Assembly: GCF_000003195.3 (NCBI RefSeq)
Contig: NC_012870.2
Location: forward strand, 9,478,501 to 9,542,500
DNA: 64,000 nucleotides
From: Sorghum bicolor
Taxonomy: Eukaryota; Streptophyta; Magnoliopsida; Poales; Poaceae
Reading direction: 5' to 3'
The notes under the pieces were generated by a model. That model was not told the DNA's origin. It saw only the letters and a list, made by a program, of their open reading frames with translations, and made no database searches. This document shows, one piece after another, positions 12,004 through 21,984 of this stretch. Every line of letters starts with the position of its first letter. The first letter of the stretch is position 1. The position numbers and the translations under genes are program-made.

Positions 12004-12196
12004 AATCAGCGCAGTTTGTCTATGTGCCAAGAGTTGCTAAGAGCTTCCGTCGCAGAAGACTTTCCGAGCTCTGCGTGTAAACAAAGTATAGCCAAAAAGA
12101 AAAACTTTTATTATTGACAGCTATAAGGGATTTACAAGCAAAAGTTACTAGAACTTATGGATAAAATCAGCGCAGTTTGTCTATGTGCCAAGAGTT
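11997..12196. repeat. 39-bp direct duplication at a deletion junction in E1
   Basis: The 39 bases beginning TGGATAAAATCAGCGCAG occur at 11997-12035 and again at 12158-12196. The second copy is the native end of the integrase gene; the first sits where the antisense gene is cut off. E2 has a single integrase end followed by a full antisense gene, so E1 carries a derived deletion with copied filler. Confidence 0.85.
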
Positions 12197-13515
12197 AGGC
12201 ACACGTGTTCCGTCTGGATATGCCAATCTGTAGGATGTGGGTCGTGTGACTTCGGCGACCACGAAGGGTCCTTCCCAGGGAGTGGATAGCTTGTGCATGC
12301 CCTCCTGGCTTGTTTTCCACCTGAGCACCAGATCGCCGACCATGAAAGAACGGTCCTTGATGTTTCTGTTATGGTATCGCCTGACTGCCGCAAGGTACTT
12401 TGCTGTTCGGAGACAAGAATTTAGACGCTTTTCCTCCATGCAATTGATTTCGAGATCCCTGGCGTTGTCGGCTGTTTACTGGTCGAAGTTTTCAACTCTG
12501 GGGAACCGAAGGTTATATCAGACGGCAGGACGGCCTCGGTGCCGTAAACCATGAAGTAGGGTGACACTTCCGTGTTCCGACTAGTCTGAGTTCGGAGACC
12601 CCAGACCACAGCTGGCAACTTTTTCATCCATCGACCAGGTGCTCTGTCGTTCTCGGTGTACAACCTTTTCTTTAGGGCATCAATGATCATTCCGTTCACG
12701 CGCTCGACCTGACCATTTGCCCGTGGGTGAGCTACTGACACGTATTTTATGACTATGCCCCTGTCATCGCAGAAGTCCCAAAATGTGGTGCCAGTGAACT
12801 GAGTACCCAGGTCGGTTATTATACTGTGTGGGATCCCGAATCTGTGTATGATTTGATTGAGGAACTCCACAGCCTTCTCGGATGTTGCTTTAACCAATGG
12901 CATGTATTCGATCCATTTTGAGAACTTGTCGATTAACACGAAAACGAACTTGAAGTTGTCAGGGGCCGGTTTAAATGGCCCGATCATGTCGAGCCCCCAG
13001 CAGGCGAAAGGCCAGGATGACGGGATGGTTTGAATCTCGTGGGCAGGTACGTGGGTCCTTTTAGCAAAGAACTAACATCCCTCACAATGTCGGACCAGTT
13101 TTTCTGCATCGTTGACCGCGGTTGGCCAATAAAACCTACTCGGAAAGCTTTCCCGACCAGCGTTCTGGATGCAGCATGATTGCCGCAGGATCCGGCATGT
13201 ATGTCCTCTAGGAGCTTGATGCCATCATCTTGGGATATGCATTTGAGCAGCACTTCAGAACTTACATTTTTTCGCATAAGTTTGCCGTCCACCACTATGT
13301 AATTCTTTGATCGTCGAATGAGGCGCTCGTTCTCTGTTTTGTCCTGAAAGCCTGACCCGTCCGATATATATCTGATGAACGGGGTGCGCCAATCACGACC
13401 ACTGGTTGCCGGGGTGGCATCGTCTATGAGCATTGTTTCCGTAGGTTGCTTTTCGACCAGACCGGAGCCCACACTTGGCTCATGGATATCTTGGACGAAA
13501 ACACCCCGTGGGATC
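12167..13515 (-). pseudogene. E1 integrase (disrupted)
   Basis: Core integrase with all three acidic residues visible: GLDMIGPF (near 12990), ITDLGTQFTG (near 12810) and GQVERVNGMI (near 12700), the D, D, E set that joins cDNA to host DNA. The C-terminal domain ends VPNSWHIDKLR at 12167. Breaks: a 1-base loss near 13130 just before the zinc-binding part, a TAG at 13072-13074 where E2 reads Gln, and a 1-base loss near 12500. The last residues differ from E2, which ends RRFYP. No chromodomain is seen, as expected for Tat elements. Confidence 0.85.
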
Positions 13516-15339
13516 TGGGCCCGAGATGACCCTAGCTTTGACAGCGCATCTGCTGCTTGGTTCTTATCCCGGACCACGTGGATGTATTCTATGCCGTAGA
13601 AGTTGGTCTCCCACTTGCGAATTTCATTGCAGTAGAGATCCATCTTTTCGTGGGTCGCGTCCCATTCTTTGTTGAGCTGGTTGATAACCAACGCGAAGTC
13701 GCCATAGACATACAGGCGTTTGATTCCCAACTCAACGGCTAGTCGGATGCCATGCAGGCATGCTTCATATTCAGCGACATTGTTTGATGCCGGAAAAAGG
13801 ATCCTAAGGATGTAACGCAGTTTATCCTTGTTAGGCGACACGAAAAGAATCCCCGCGCCGGCGCCGTTGATGTTCAAGGACCCGTCGAAGAACATCGACC
13901 AGTGGTCGGAGACATCGGGAACGGGAGGCTCGTTGAGATCCGTCCACTCTGCAATGAAATCGACCAGGGCCTGAGACTTGACTGTGGTGCGGCTCTGGAA
14001 TTCTAGGTAGAATGGGCATAATTCCATTGCCCATTTTACTATTCTGCCGTTGGCGTCTTTTATTGCACAGAATGTCCCCAAGAGAGAAACTGGTGGTTAC
14101 CAAGACTCGATGGCCGTCGAAGTAGTGCTTTAGCTTTCTCGACGTTATTAGAATGGCGTATATGAGCTTCTGTATTTGTGGATATCTGGCCTTGGACTCG
14201 TTTAGGACTTCGCTTATGAAGTAAACGGGTCGCTGGACCTTGTAGACATGGCCTGGCTCGTCTCGCTCGACCACTATTGCCGTGGAAACAACCCTATCGG
14301 TTGCAGCAATGTAAAGGAGTAGGTCTTCATTGGGCTGAGGCGCTTTGAGAACAGGCGGGGAAGTGAGGAAGGTCTTAAGCTGGGTAAACGCAGCGTCGGC
14401 TTCCTCTGTCCAAGAGAACTTTTCCGACGCCTTCAAGAGTTTGAAGAAAGGGAGGCATTTTTCTCCTAGTCTTGAGATGAAGCGGCTGAGTGCGGCCATA
14501 CATTCGGTGAGCTTCTGAATATCCTTGACATTTTTGGGTGGTCGCATGTCGAGTACTACCTTTACTTTTGAAGGATTCGGCCGTATGCCGTCGCGGCTGA
14601 CGACGTTGCCGAGTAGTAGACCGGAAGGGACGCCAAAGATGCACTTTTTGGGGTTAAGCTTCCACTTGTACCTGTTTAGCGCCTTAAAGGTTCGGTCTAA
14701 GTTGTCGATTAGGGTGCTTGCATCCCTTGTTTTGACGACTACGTCGTCTACATAGGCCTCGACGAGGTCATCACGAATCTCGTCGTGGAGGCACTGCTGG
14801 ATGGCCCGTTGATAGGTGGCTCCGGCATTTTTGAGTCCGAATGACATGGTCGTGTAGCAATATACGCCGAAAGGAGTAATGAAAGATGTTTTTATCTGAT
14901 CGTCTTCCTTTAGCGAGATCTGGTGATAACCAGAGTAGCAGTCGAGAAAAGAGAGGAGTTCGCATCCGGCCGTTGAGTCGACCACCTCGTCGATGCGAGG
15001 GAGACCAAAAGGATCTTTAGGACAGTGTTTATTGAGATCGGTGTAATCAACGCACATTCTCCATTCATTATTCTTTTTGTGTACAAGAACCGGATTGGCA
15101 AGCCAATCGGGGTGATACACTTCTTTTATGAATCCGGCTGCTAGAAGTCGTGTTATTTCTGTCCTAATAGCCTCCTTTTTGTCACGAGCGAACCGTCGCA
15201 GCTTTTGCTTGATTGGTCTTGCGGTCTTCGAGACGTTTAAGGAGTGCTCGATCAGGTTTCGTGGGACGCCGGGCATGTCTGCGGGTTTCCATGCGAAAAC
15301 GCTCACGTTGTCCCTTAGAAACCTGACGAGCGCGTCTTC
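13516..15339 (-). pseudogene. E1 reverse transcriptase, RNase H and second RNase H (one frameshift)
   Basis: Open from 15339 to a frameshift near 14060, then open again in another frame. RT motifs are clear: [20 protein letters not shown], the YRxDL-equivalent [34 protein letters not shown], and the catalytic AYVDDVVV with YVDD at 14743-14754. RNase H follows, ending around [12 protein letters not shown] second RNase H starts [19 protein letters not shown] and includes NNVAEYEACLHGI and DKNQAADALSKLG. Two RNase H domains in this order are a Tat-lineage hallmark. Relative to E2, E1 has one extra A in the AATAAAAGACG run (about 14057-14066). Confidence 0.9.
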
Positions 15340-18300
15340 CTATTTGGGGTCCAGATTGGCCCCGATGAGGGCCGTCTTCTCGGGGCTGCCGTCGACCAGT
15401 TGTACTTCTTTATGCTCCTTGGATTTTGAATTCTTCCTGGCGGTCTCCTGCTCAGGTAGTTGGAGCTGTTCTGGAGGTAGCTGTGCGGCTTGGGTTGTTG
15501 TTTCCGCCATCCGGATTGAGAGATCAATTGCTTCGGTGACCTTGAAGCTCTCTTCCTCGCAAGTATATGCAGTGTAGACATTGCCTCTGACGGTCAAGAC
15601 GCCCTTCTCCGTAGGCATTTTGAGGACCAGGTATGAGTAATGCGGGACCGCCATAAATTTTGTCAGCGATGGTCGGCCTAGTATGGCGTGGTAGGTCCCA
15701 TCGAAGTCGGCGACCACGAAGTTGACGAACTCTGTCCAAAAGTGGTCGGGCGTGCCGAATTGGACAGGCAATGTTATCTGTCCGAGGGGCACTGAACTCT
15801 GTCCTGGCAAGACTCCCCAGAATTGAGCATCGTAGGGTTTTAGTTGTGTCGGAGATATCTTGAGAGCGGGCAGGCTGTTGCGGAAGAGAATGTCAATGGA
15901 GCTTCCTCCATCCATGAGCACGCGCTCGAATCTGATGCTGTTGATGCAAGGGTCCAGGATTAGAGGGAAACGACCTGGCTCTGGGATAGCGGCCCACTGA
16001 TCCTTCCTGCTGAAGGAGATCTCCCTGTGCGACCACGGGGGAAATTTCGGGTCTGCGATCAGACCGTCCGTGCTGTCTATGTTGAGGCAGGCTCTTTTTA
16101 ATAGCTTTCTTTCTCGCTTAGATTCGATGGAGACCTTGCCCCCGAAGATGGAGTGGACCACGTCGGTGGGACTGACATATTGGTGTCGTGGGTCCCTATC
16201 TTGGTCCTCGTCCTCGTCTTCGTGGTCGTGCCCGTCTCGTTTTCCATTTTTCTTGGCGGAGTCGTCTTGGGCGGCCCGCCGCGTATAGATGTTTTTGAGG
16301 ACGCGGCACTCTTCCATGGTATGATTGGACTTTGGGTGCGGTTGACACGGTCCCTTCAACGTTTTGTTGTAGTCTTCTTGGTAGTCCCGCCGCCCGTTGG
16401 GACGCTTGACCGTATTCACTTCGTGGTCGTGGTCACAGGGGCGCTTTCCTCTGAAATCGTCGCGATTGTCGCGCCGCCTATCCCAGCCTTCTCTTTGATC
16501 ACGGTTGTCGGGGCGGCGGTGGTTCCTGTTGTCGAAACGACCGCGACTGTCATCTCGCCGAGGAGGCTGGTCGGGACCTCTCGCATCGTCCCGGATTAGT
16601 TTTTCTGCGTCGTCGGCATCGGCGTAATTTTTAGCCGTGGCAAGGAGCTCGGCCATTGTTGTTGGACTTTTGCGCAGCAGCTTGTTCCTCAGTGCTTCAT
16701 GGAAACACAGGCCTTTGATGAAGGCAGAGATGGCCTCGTCGTGGGAAATCTTCGGGATCTTAAGGCGCATATCCGAGAATCGTCGGATGTAATCGCGCAG
16801 AGGTTCATTTTTCCTGTCTCTTATCCTTTCAAGGTCGTACTTGTTTCCAGGCTGCTCGCATGTGGCGATGAAGTTGTCGATGAAAGCCTGGCGTAGCTCT
16901 TCCCAAGAATCGAAGGAGTCCTAAGGTAGGCCAAGGAGCCACTGATGACCAGCCTGGTCGAGGACTACTGGGAAGTAGTTGGCCATGACGTGCTCGTCTC
17001 CTGCTGCTGATCTGACGGCGATTTCGTAGAGAGTGATCCAGTTCTCTGGATTTTCCTTGCCGTCGTATTTTTTGAGTTTCTCGAGCTTGAAATTGCGGGG
17101 CCACACGACCTGGCGTAGGTGTGAGGAGAACTGTCTCAGGCCCGGGGGGCCGTGCGTTGCATCATACTCGATACGGCGCACGTTTTCGTGGACTGCTCTC
17201 TCCGTGGCGCGCCTGTTGATGCGGTCCCGGGCGTCTTTGGGAGGGATGTTATACCGAAGATCCCTGTGCTGGTTTACTTCTTGACCACGCCCGCGATTCT
17301 GCTCGCGGTGACCGCCAGCATCCCGACCGCCGTCGTCACGCCGTGAATCTTTTCGATGGTTGTCGGGGGAACGGCTGCGGTGGTGCCTGCTGGGCTGCGG
17401 TGAGGTCCGGCTACGGTGAGTCTGGTCGGAGGTGGCTTCTATATAGGAGACGGCCTGGACTCTTTTGAGCAGAGTGGCTGTCTGTCCCATCGCGGCGATT
17501 AGGTGTGCCCGGACACTGGTTCGGACCCCCTGGCACTCTGGAGTATCAGGGAGCCGGTCTAGATTAGCCATAGCGACAGCCACGTTGGCGCTTGGCGTCT
17601 TGTAAACTGGCTGGTCCCCGACCATGTCAAAAGCGTCGCTGAGATTATGCGGCGGAATTTGTCGTTCAAAGTCCGCATGTCGTCGGGCGCGATCGGCGTT
17701 ACGCTGCTCGCGGAGCTGCCTCTGCTCGTCTGTTTCTCCATCAACGACTGGCTCGTCGGTGCTGACATTGAAAACAATGTCTCCTCGCCGGGGGGGAATA
17801 CCGGGAAACGAGAGAAACCCGGAGGATGTGGAGGCAAATCCAGGTCGTAGTCCTCGTCTTCGGAGTTTATAACTTCGGTGGGGACGGAGCCAGTGCTGGA
17901 ATTTGTGCTGGAAGCCTGGCCATCCCGTAGTTCTCGGATCGTCACCATGTTGACGTAGTGACGAGCAGGTCGACCGTTCCGCTTTGGCAGCCAACCCACC
18001 TTGTTGAAAAGGGATTGGATGTGCCATAAGTAGAGATAGGCCGAGTTGTTCAGACCGCAAGGATAATCTTCCTCCGGGTTAGCCTTGAACTTGACGGATC
18101 GTCCTGAGGGAGTTGAGGTTATCGCCAGAGACGTTCCCAGCCGTTCGTGTGTAACGACACGAGTTGGCCAATGGGATTTGAAAAAATCCGTTGGGGCGAC
18201 TTGATCAGGCTGGCGCAAGATTCCATCTACTAGTTGGGAAGCTTCAAGTAGCTTGGAATCGGCGCGGTCAAGTGTTTGGAGAAGGTCCGAGCAGTCGATC

Positions 18301-18503
18301 TTCTTTCCCTTCTAGAGCGGGAGCGGTGGTCGGGTGCTCGGTGCCGTCACCCGAGTGGTCGGAGCCGACGTGATCCCAGATTGGATCTGGGTTCCTTCCG
18401 AAACCGTGGTCGTGAGACCACCGCCGCGCGTCGTCCACGTGATCTGGCCGACGGTGAACGTGAGGCCTTCTGGCACGGCCGCGGAAGCTGGGATTGTGAC
18501 CAT
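15340..18503 (-). pseudogene. E1 gag and protease (multiply interrupted)
   Basis: Gag starts at ATG 18503 (MVTIPASAAVPEGLTFTVGQ); a GTG-led extension over the primer-binding site is not credible. The retrotransposon gag core (DGKENPENWITLYEIAVRSA) is followed by an Arg/Asp-rich tract and a zinc knuckle of the C-x2-H-x4-H-x4-C type (CQPHPKSNHTMEEC, near 16307-16350). The protease has the VLMDGGSSIDILF active-site turn (near 15910) and AILGRPSL. Breaks: TAG at 18312-18314, a 1-base loss in the G7 tract at 17790-17796, TAG at 16921-16923, and TAG at 15340-15342 immediately before RT. After the frameshift, one frame runs through to RT interrupted only by the TAGs. Confidence 0.88.
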
Positions 18504-18531
18504 CTTGTTCGCCGGAGAAGTTGCACGCACA

Positions 18532-18550
18532 CCCCGTACCTGGCGCGCCA
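18532..18550 (-). promoter_or_regulatory. E1 primer-binding site
   Basis: Two bases inside the 5' LTR on the minus strand, reading TGGCGCGCCAGGTACGGGG. E2 has TGGCGCGCCAGGTAGGGGG at the same place. The leading TGG complements a tRNA CCA end; I do not assign the tRNA. Confidence 0.75.
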
Positions 18551-18551
18551 C

Positions 18552-19011
18552 TGTCGACGAAAGCTGGTCGGCAGTCTACCTTGGGGTATACCCACGGTAG
18601 TAGTTTATCGGTAGACGGTGCGCAAACTACGAATTCGATGGTGACGCAAGACACAGGCAAGATTTTTATCCAGGTTCGGCCGCCGAGTTGGCGTAATACC
18701 TACGTCCTGCGTCTGATTGTATTGATTTGTGTTGAGAGAATAATGTGTCCTAGGGGGGTCCCTTGCCCCTCCTTATATAGTCCGGAGGGCAGGGTTACAG
18801 ATCTGGAAACTAATCCTAGTCAATTACAATTGCCATAGATAGTTCGATATCAATTCCTATTCTAACCGACTAGAATCCCGCTTGATCTCCACATCTTGTT
18901 TCCTTGCGCGAAACTCCAAACTGTCGGATCAAGCCTTGAACTTGTCTCGTAATGGGCCAAGCCTCCTGGCCCAAGTCTAGCCGTAAGGGTATAGGGGTTT
19001 ATACCCCCACA
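18552..19011 (-). repeat. E1 5' LTR
   Basis: 460 bp; drives element transcription on the minus strand. TATATAA (complement of 18773-18779) marks the core promoter. Three differences from the other LTR are seen (within GAATTCG, AAGATTTT and AGTCAATT). Confidence 0.95.
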
Positions 19012-19016
19012 GTAAC

Positions 19017-19433
19017 ATCTAAAAACTTTGTATAGAACCTTTTAGTTTGAAATCAGTAACAAGTGAATTTTGTGGTGTGGTGGTAGGGGGCCTCCTCTTG
19101 AGGCAAGAGATCACGGCTTTGAATCCTAAGAACCACGCGCGCTAATAAAAATCACATGAATCATAACGTGCAGCCACGATGCTTCACTAGTGAGTTTGTC
19201 TTGGGATTAATAAAACATGAATTTTTGTGGCCTGTTTATAATCTAGATGAAAAACTATCTTATCGATGGCCTTAGGAAATTGATTCTAGAGACAATTGGA
19301 AACATGGTCTATCACTAGAAGTTGATTCCTAGGGGGTTGCATACTTGACCCTAGATAGAGACCCTTCATAGATGCGGTTGTCAAAAAACACCTCTAAAAA
19401 TTATTTTTTACTACCTATACAATTGTTTGGTGT
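19017..19433. mobile_element. Possible CACTA-type remnant, right part
   Basis: Continues the sequence interrupted by E1: AACATCTAAAAACTTTGTAT pairs in style with the ACCAAAGTTGT block before E1. It ends GGTGTAATAGTG at about 19429-19440, whose complement CACTATTACACC has the CACTA signature. Around 19065-19130 a GGTGTGGTGGTAGGG...GGCTTTGAATCC segment looks like a decayed tRNA-type SINE promoter. Confidence 0.35.
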
Positions 19434-19450
19434 AATAGTGTTAGGTCATC

Positions 19451-19599
19451 GCGAAAGGGCCTATAGCGTAGTGGTTAGAGCACCTAAGTAGCATCCAGCA
19501 GGCCTGGGTTCGACTATCCGTGGGAGTGAATTTAAACAGGTCTGCACTAAAAAATTAAAAAAAATAGGCTGGGGTTTCCCCTGCTGACTTCGGTCAAAA
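19451..19599 (+). mobile_element. tRNA-derived SINE with 17-bp target duplication
   Basis: About 149 bp with RNA polymerase III internal promoter boxes: A box in TAGCGTAGTGGTTAGAGCAC (19464-19483) and B box in GGGTTCGACTATCC. It is flanked by a perfect 17-base direct repeat AATAGTGTTAGGTCATC (19434-19450, 19600-19616). The 3' end is A-rich. The long perfect duplication and pol III boxes fit LINE-mobilised insertion. It is not a functional tRNA: the arms beyond the boxes do not pair into a cloverleaf and the body continues past the T arm. Confidence 0.85.
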
Positions 19600-19616
19600 A
19601 ATAGTGTTAGGTCATC

Positions 19617-21490
19617 TTTTCGCAGTTAGATGAATAAGGGGAGTTCGAGATTGGAGCTATGCTAGAGTCGCTGCCAGTGCCACCATAGATGACTTCGACT
19701 TCACATCTGATGCTACCCTTCCCTCAACTAGCATTCAAAAATTTGACAAATATAATGCATTTTAGATGACAAAAAACGGTTTTGTATTAAATACTTTCTA
19801 TTTGTCAACCAATCATTATTAATCACGTAGATGATAGTGTCTGATTAGGAAATAGAATAAGGTATATATGTTTTTTATGTTTTCTCTTAATTTGTGTTAA
19901 AATTCCTGTAATGTACTATATTACAGGACAGGGGAGTAGCAGCTAATGGATCCAAACCCAAACAAGGCTTATCAATAGTAATAGTAGGTAGGTCTTAGAA
20001 ATCAAATAATTAATGTGTTCAGTGGGCTAACCTTTCCATGCGTTACTAAATTCTGTTAATCTTGCATAGTGCATACCAGTGGGATCGACTTGCATGGTCC
20101 CCTTGAAGAAGTATCCATACGTCATTCACCCGTATAATACATTTATACTGCTTTCCAATATGGGTAGGTCAACATGACAACATCATCATGAACCCAGCAT
20201 ATCGTTTATCTTTGTTTTTTACACTGCATTAGGGAAGAAATTCTCTTGCTAAGTGAGCCGATAAGAGGCGTTACCTTAATTCCTACGCAATTGTGCCTAT
20301 TGGCCATGCACGCATATCCCTTCCGGTCACTTGTTTATGCAGTTGACTTTTGAAAAGAAACCTCTCTCCTCCATGACTTTCGTTATTTTTCTTCTTGTGC
20401 TGCTGCTACTTTTTTATTGGCACAATGTTTATGTTGTAGGCTACCCTATATAAAAGAGAAAGGGGAGACAGAGTGGAGTCCCTTGGTCGGGGAGGAGTAT
20501 CTTGCGAGTTATCCATACATAGACTCTGTCTAGCTAGTGTCTACAGGCATAGGTAAAAGAACCAAACACCTCCACTGAATGGCGTAGATATAAAAAAAAA
20601 ATCATATATAGTGACATGCATGGAGAATTAAGTTTGACCTCATGATCATGAGAGGGTTCGTCCTTTTGGGCTGTGAGAGAGCTGAGGCTAAATATTGAGC
20701 ACTACCACGAGGAATTTAGCCTACTATATAACGTTCGGTCAGCTCATGATTGCTATACTTGTCTTTGGACCATCAGCTCCGTTAGTGTGTGGGCGGCAAT
20801 TGTATATCACTAAACTACAACAGCCCAATGACTGAATTCGCTTTCAACAGATTATCATATCTCGGCATTGTAAAGTTCCGAGTTCCATGTTAAAATCATT
20901 TATTTATGAATTGAAACATCTGCATTTTGAAGTTTCTAACTGCAGGTTTTACTACCAACAACCAAAAAAAAAAGGTGTCTATATATACTGTCTAGTGGTA
21001 CGGTGGTGGTCTGGCAAAATGTATGCCATTGCGACAAGTGCAGTACGTCCGTGTCCTCGTCAACCACGGACAAAATCTTCTCAGCTGGATGAGCATCGGT
21101 TCGCGCTGCAATAGCCACCTATGCAAAATCTCCGCAAGCGTACCAAGATCTGTTGCCTGTTGGTACCTCCTATTCGCCTTTATCCCTTTTTCAAGCCGTC
21201 CTTTATCCCTGTGCCGATCGATTGAACCTTGGAGGAGAACTTGTATAGAGGAATAATAGTGCACGATCAGGCTTCGTCAGGGATGATTTGGTTCCTGCCA
21301 TGCATTTCTCCGTTTTTTTTTCAGATCAAAGCCTTGTAGACGAAGACGCAGATGTGATGTGAAGGCAGAGATCACGAGAGAGCCCTGCTTTGCCTTGCTA
21401 TTTTGATGTGAAAAAAGGAGCGCTAGACTGCTAGTTCAGCATTCAGACCGCGCATACCCTAGGCTACACTACGACTGTTTGAACGTAGAG
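19617..21490. other. Intergenic; isolated TATA-type motif at 20447, no gene recognised
   Basis: AT-rich sequence without a supported ORF. CTATATAAAAGAG at 20446-20458 is a good plant TATA box, followed by GAGACAGAGTGGAGTCCC and, about 50 bases later, ACTCTGTCT, giving only a 9-bp stem. No protein-coding frame follows. Small ORFs at 20887-21264 overlap in opposite frames and have no motif. Confidence 0.45.
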
Positions 21491-21774
21491 ACTAAAGTTT
21501 AGAAGGTATCACATAGAATATCATATGGGTGTCACATAGCGTGTTTGGACGCTAACAAAAAATAAATTATAGATTTCATCAGTAATCCGCGAGATAAATT
21601 TATTAAGGATAATTAATCTGTTAATATGTTTACTGTAGCAATCATAGAGAGTTAAGCTAAGCTTAGAAAATTCTTCTCATAAATTAGTCTTATTCTATGT
21701 ATTTAGTTTTATAATTAATTTATATTTAATACTCCGTCCTAACAACCGATAGAACAGCGAGTAAAAACTTTAGT
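21491..21774. mobile_element. MITE with ACTAAAGTTT ends
   Basis: Ends ACTAAAGTTTAG and AAAACTTTAGT. The interior includes GTGTTTGGACGCTAAC and ACTGTAGCAATCAT, phrases common in grass MITEs of Harbinger or hAT type. The right end directly abuts the target duplication of the next MITE, so the two are back to back. Confidence 0.65.
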
Positions 21775-21776
21775 TA

Positions 21777-21981
21777 GGGCACTCACAATGCAAGACTCTA
21801 TCACAGAGTCCAAGACAATTAATTACATATTATTTATGATATTTTGCTGATGTGGCAGCATATTTATTGAAGAAAGAGGTAGAAAAAATAAGACTTCAAG
21901 TCTTATTTAGACTCTAAGTCCACATTATTCGAGATAATAAATAACTTTAGACTCTATGATAGAGTCTGCATTGTGAGTGCT
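21777..21981. mobile_element. Tourist-like MITE, GGGCACTCACAATGC family, inverted copy
   Basis: 205 bp, the reverse-complement counterpart of the element at 33-238, including the central TGATGTGGCAGCATATTTATT block. TTA precedes it (21774-21776) and CTA follows, one base off a perfect duplication. Confidence 0.8.
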
Positions 21982-21984
21982 CTA

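Larger units (their letters stand above)
8513..19011 (-). mobile_element. E1: Tat-lineage Ty3/gypsy LTR retrotransposon, minus strand
   Basis: Direct 460-bp LTRs at both ends start TGT and end ACA when read on either strand. A perfect 5-bp target duplication GTAAC flanks the element (8508-8512, 19012-19016). On the minus strand the order is LTR, primer-binding site, gag, protease, RT/RNase H, second RNase H, integrase, antisense gene, tandem-repeat 3' region, LTR. The second RNase H and the extra antisense gene are Tat-lineage traits; the layout recalls maize Grande. The LTRs differ at only three positions I can find, so insertion is recent (roughly a quarter of a million years at the usual grass LTR rate). 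Even so, gag-pol has several stops and frameshifts, so it probably moved with proteins from another copy. Confidence 0.95.

Noticed and set aside
19461..19525. tRNA gene
   Set aside because: A and B boxes are present, but no proper cloverleaf forms, and a 17-bp duplication frames a longer body: a SINE.
20469..20530. Possible microRNA hairpin (AGACAGAGT...ACTCTGTCT)
   Set aside because: Only nine paired bases and no match to plant microRNAs I know.
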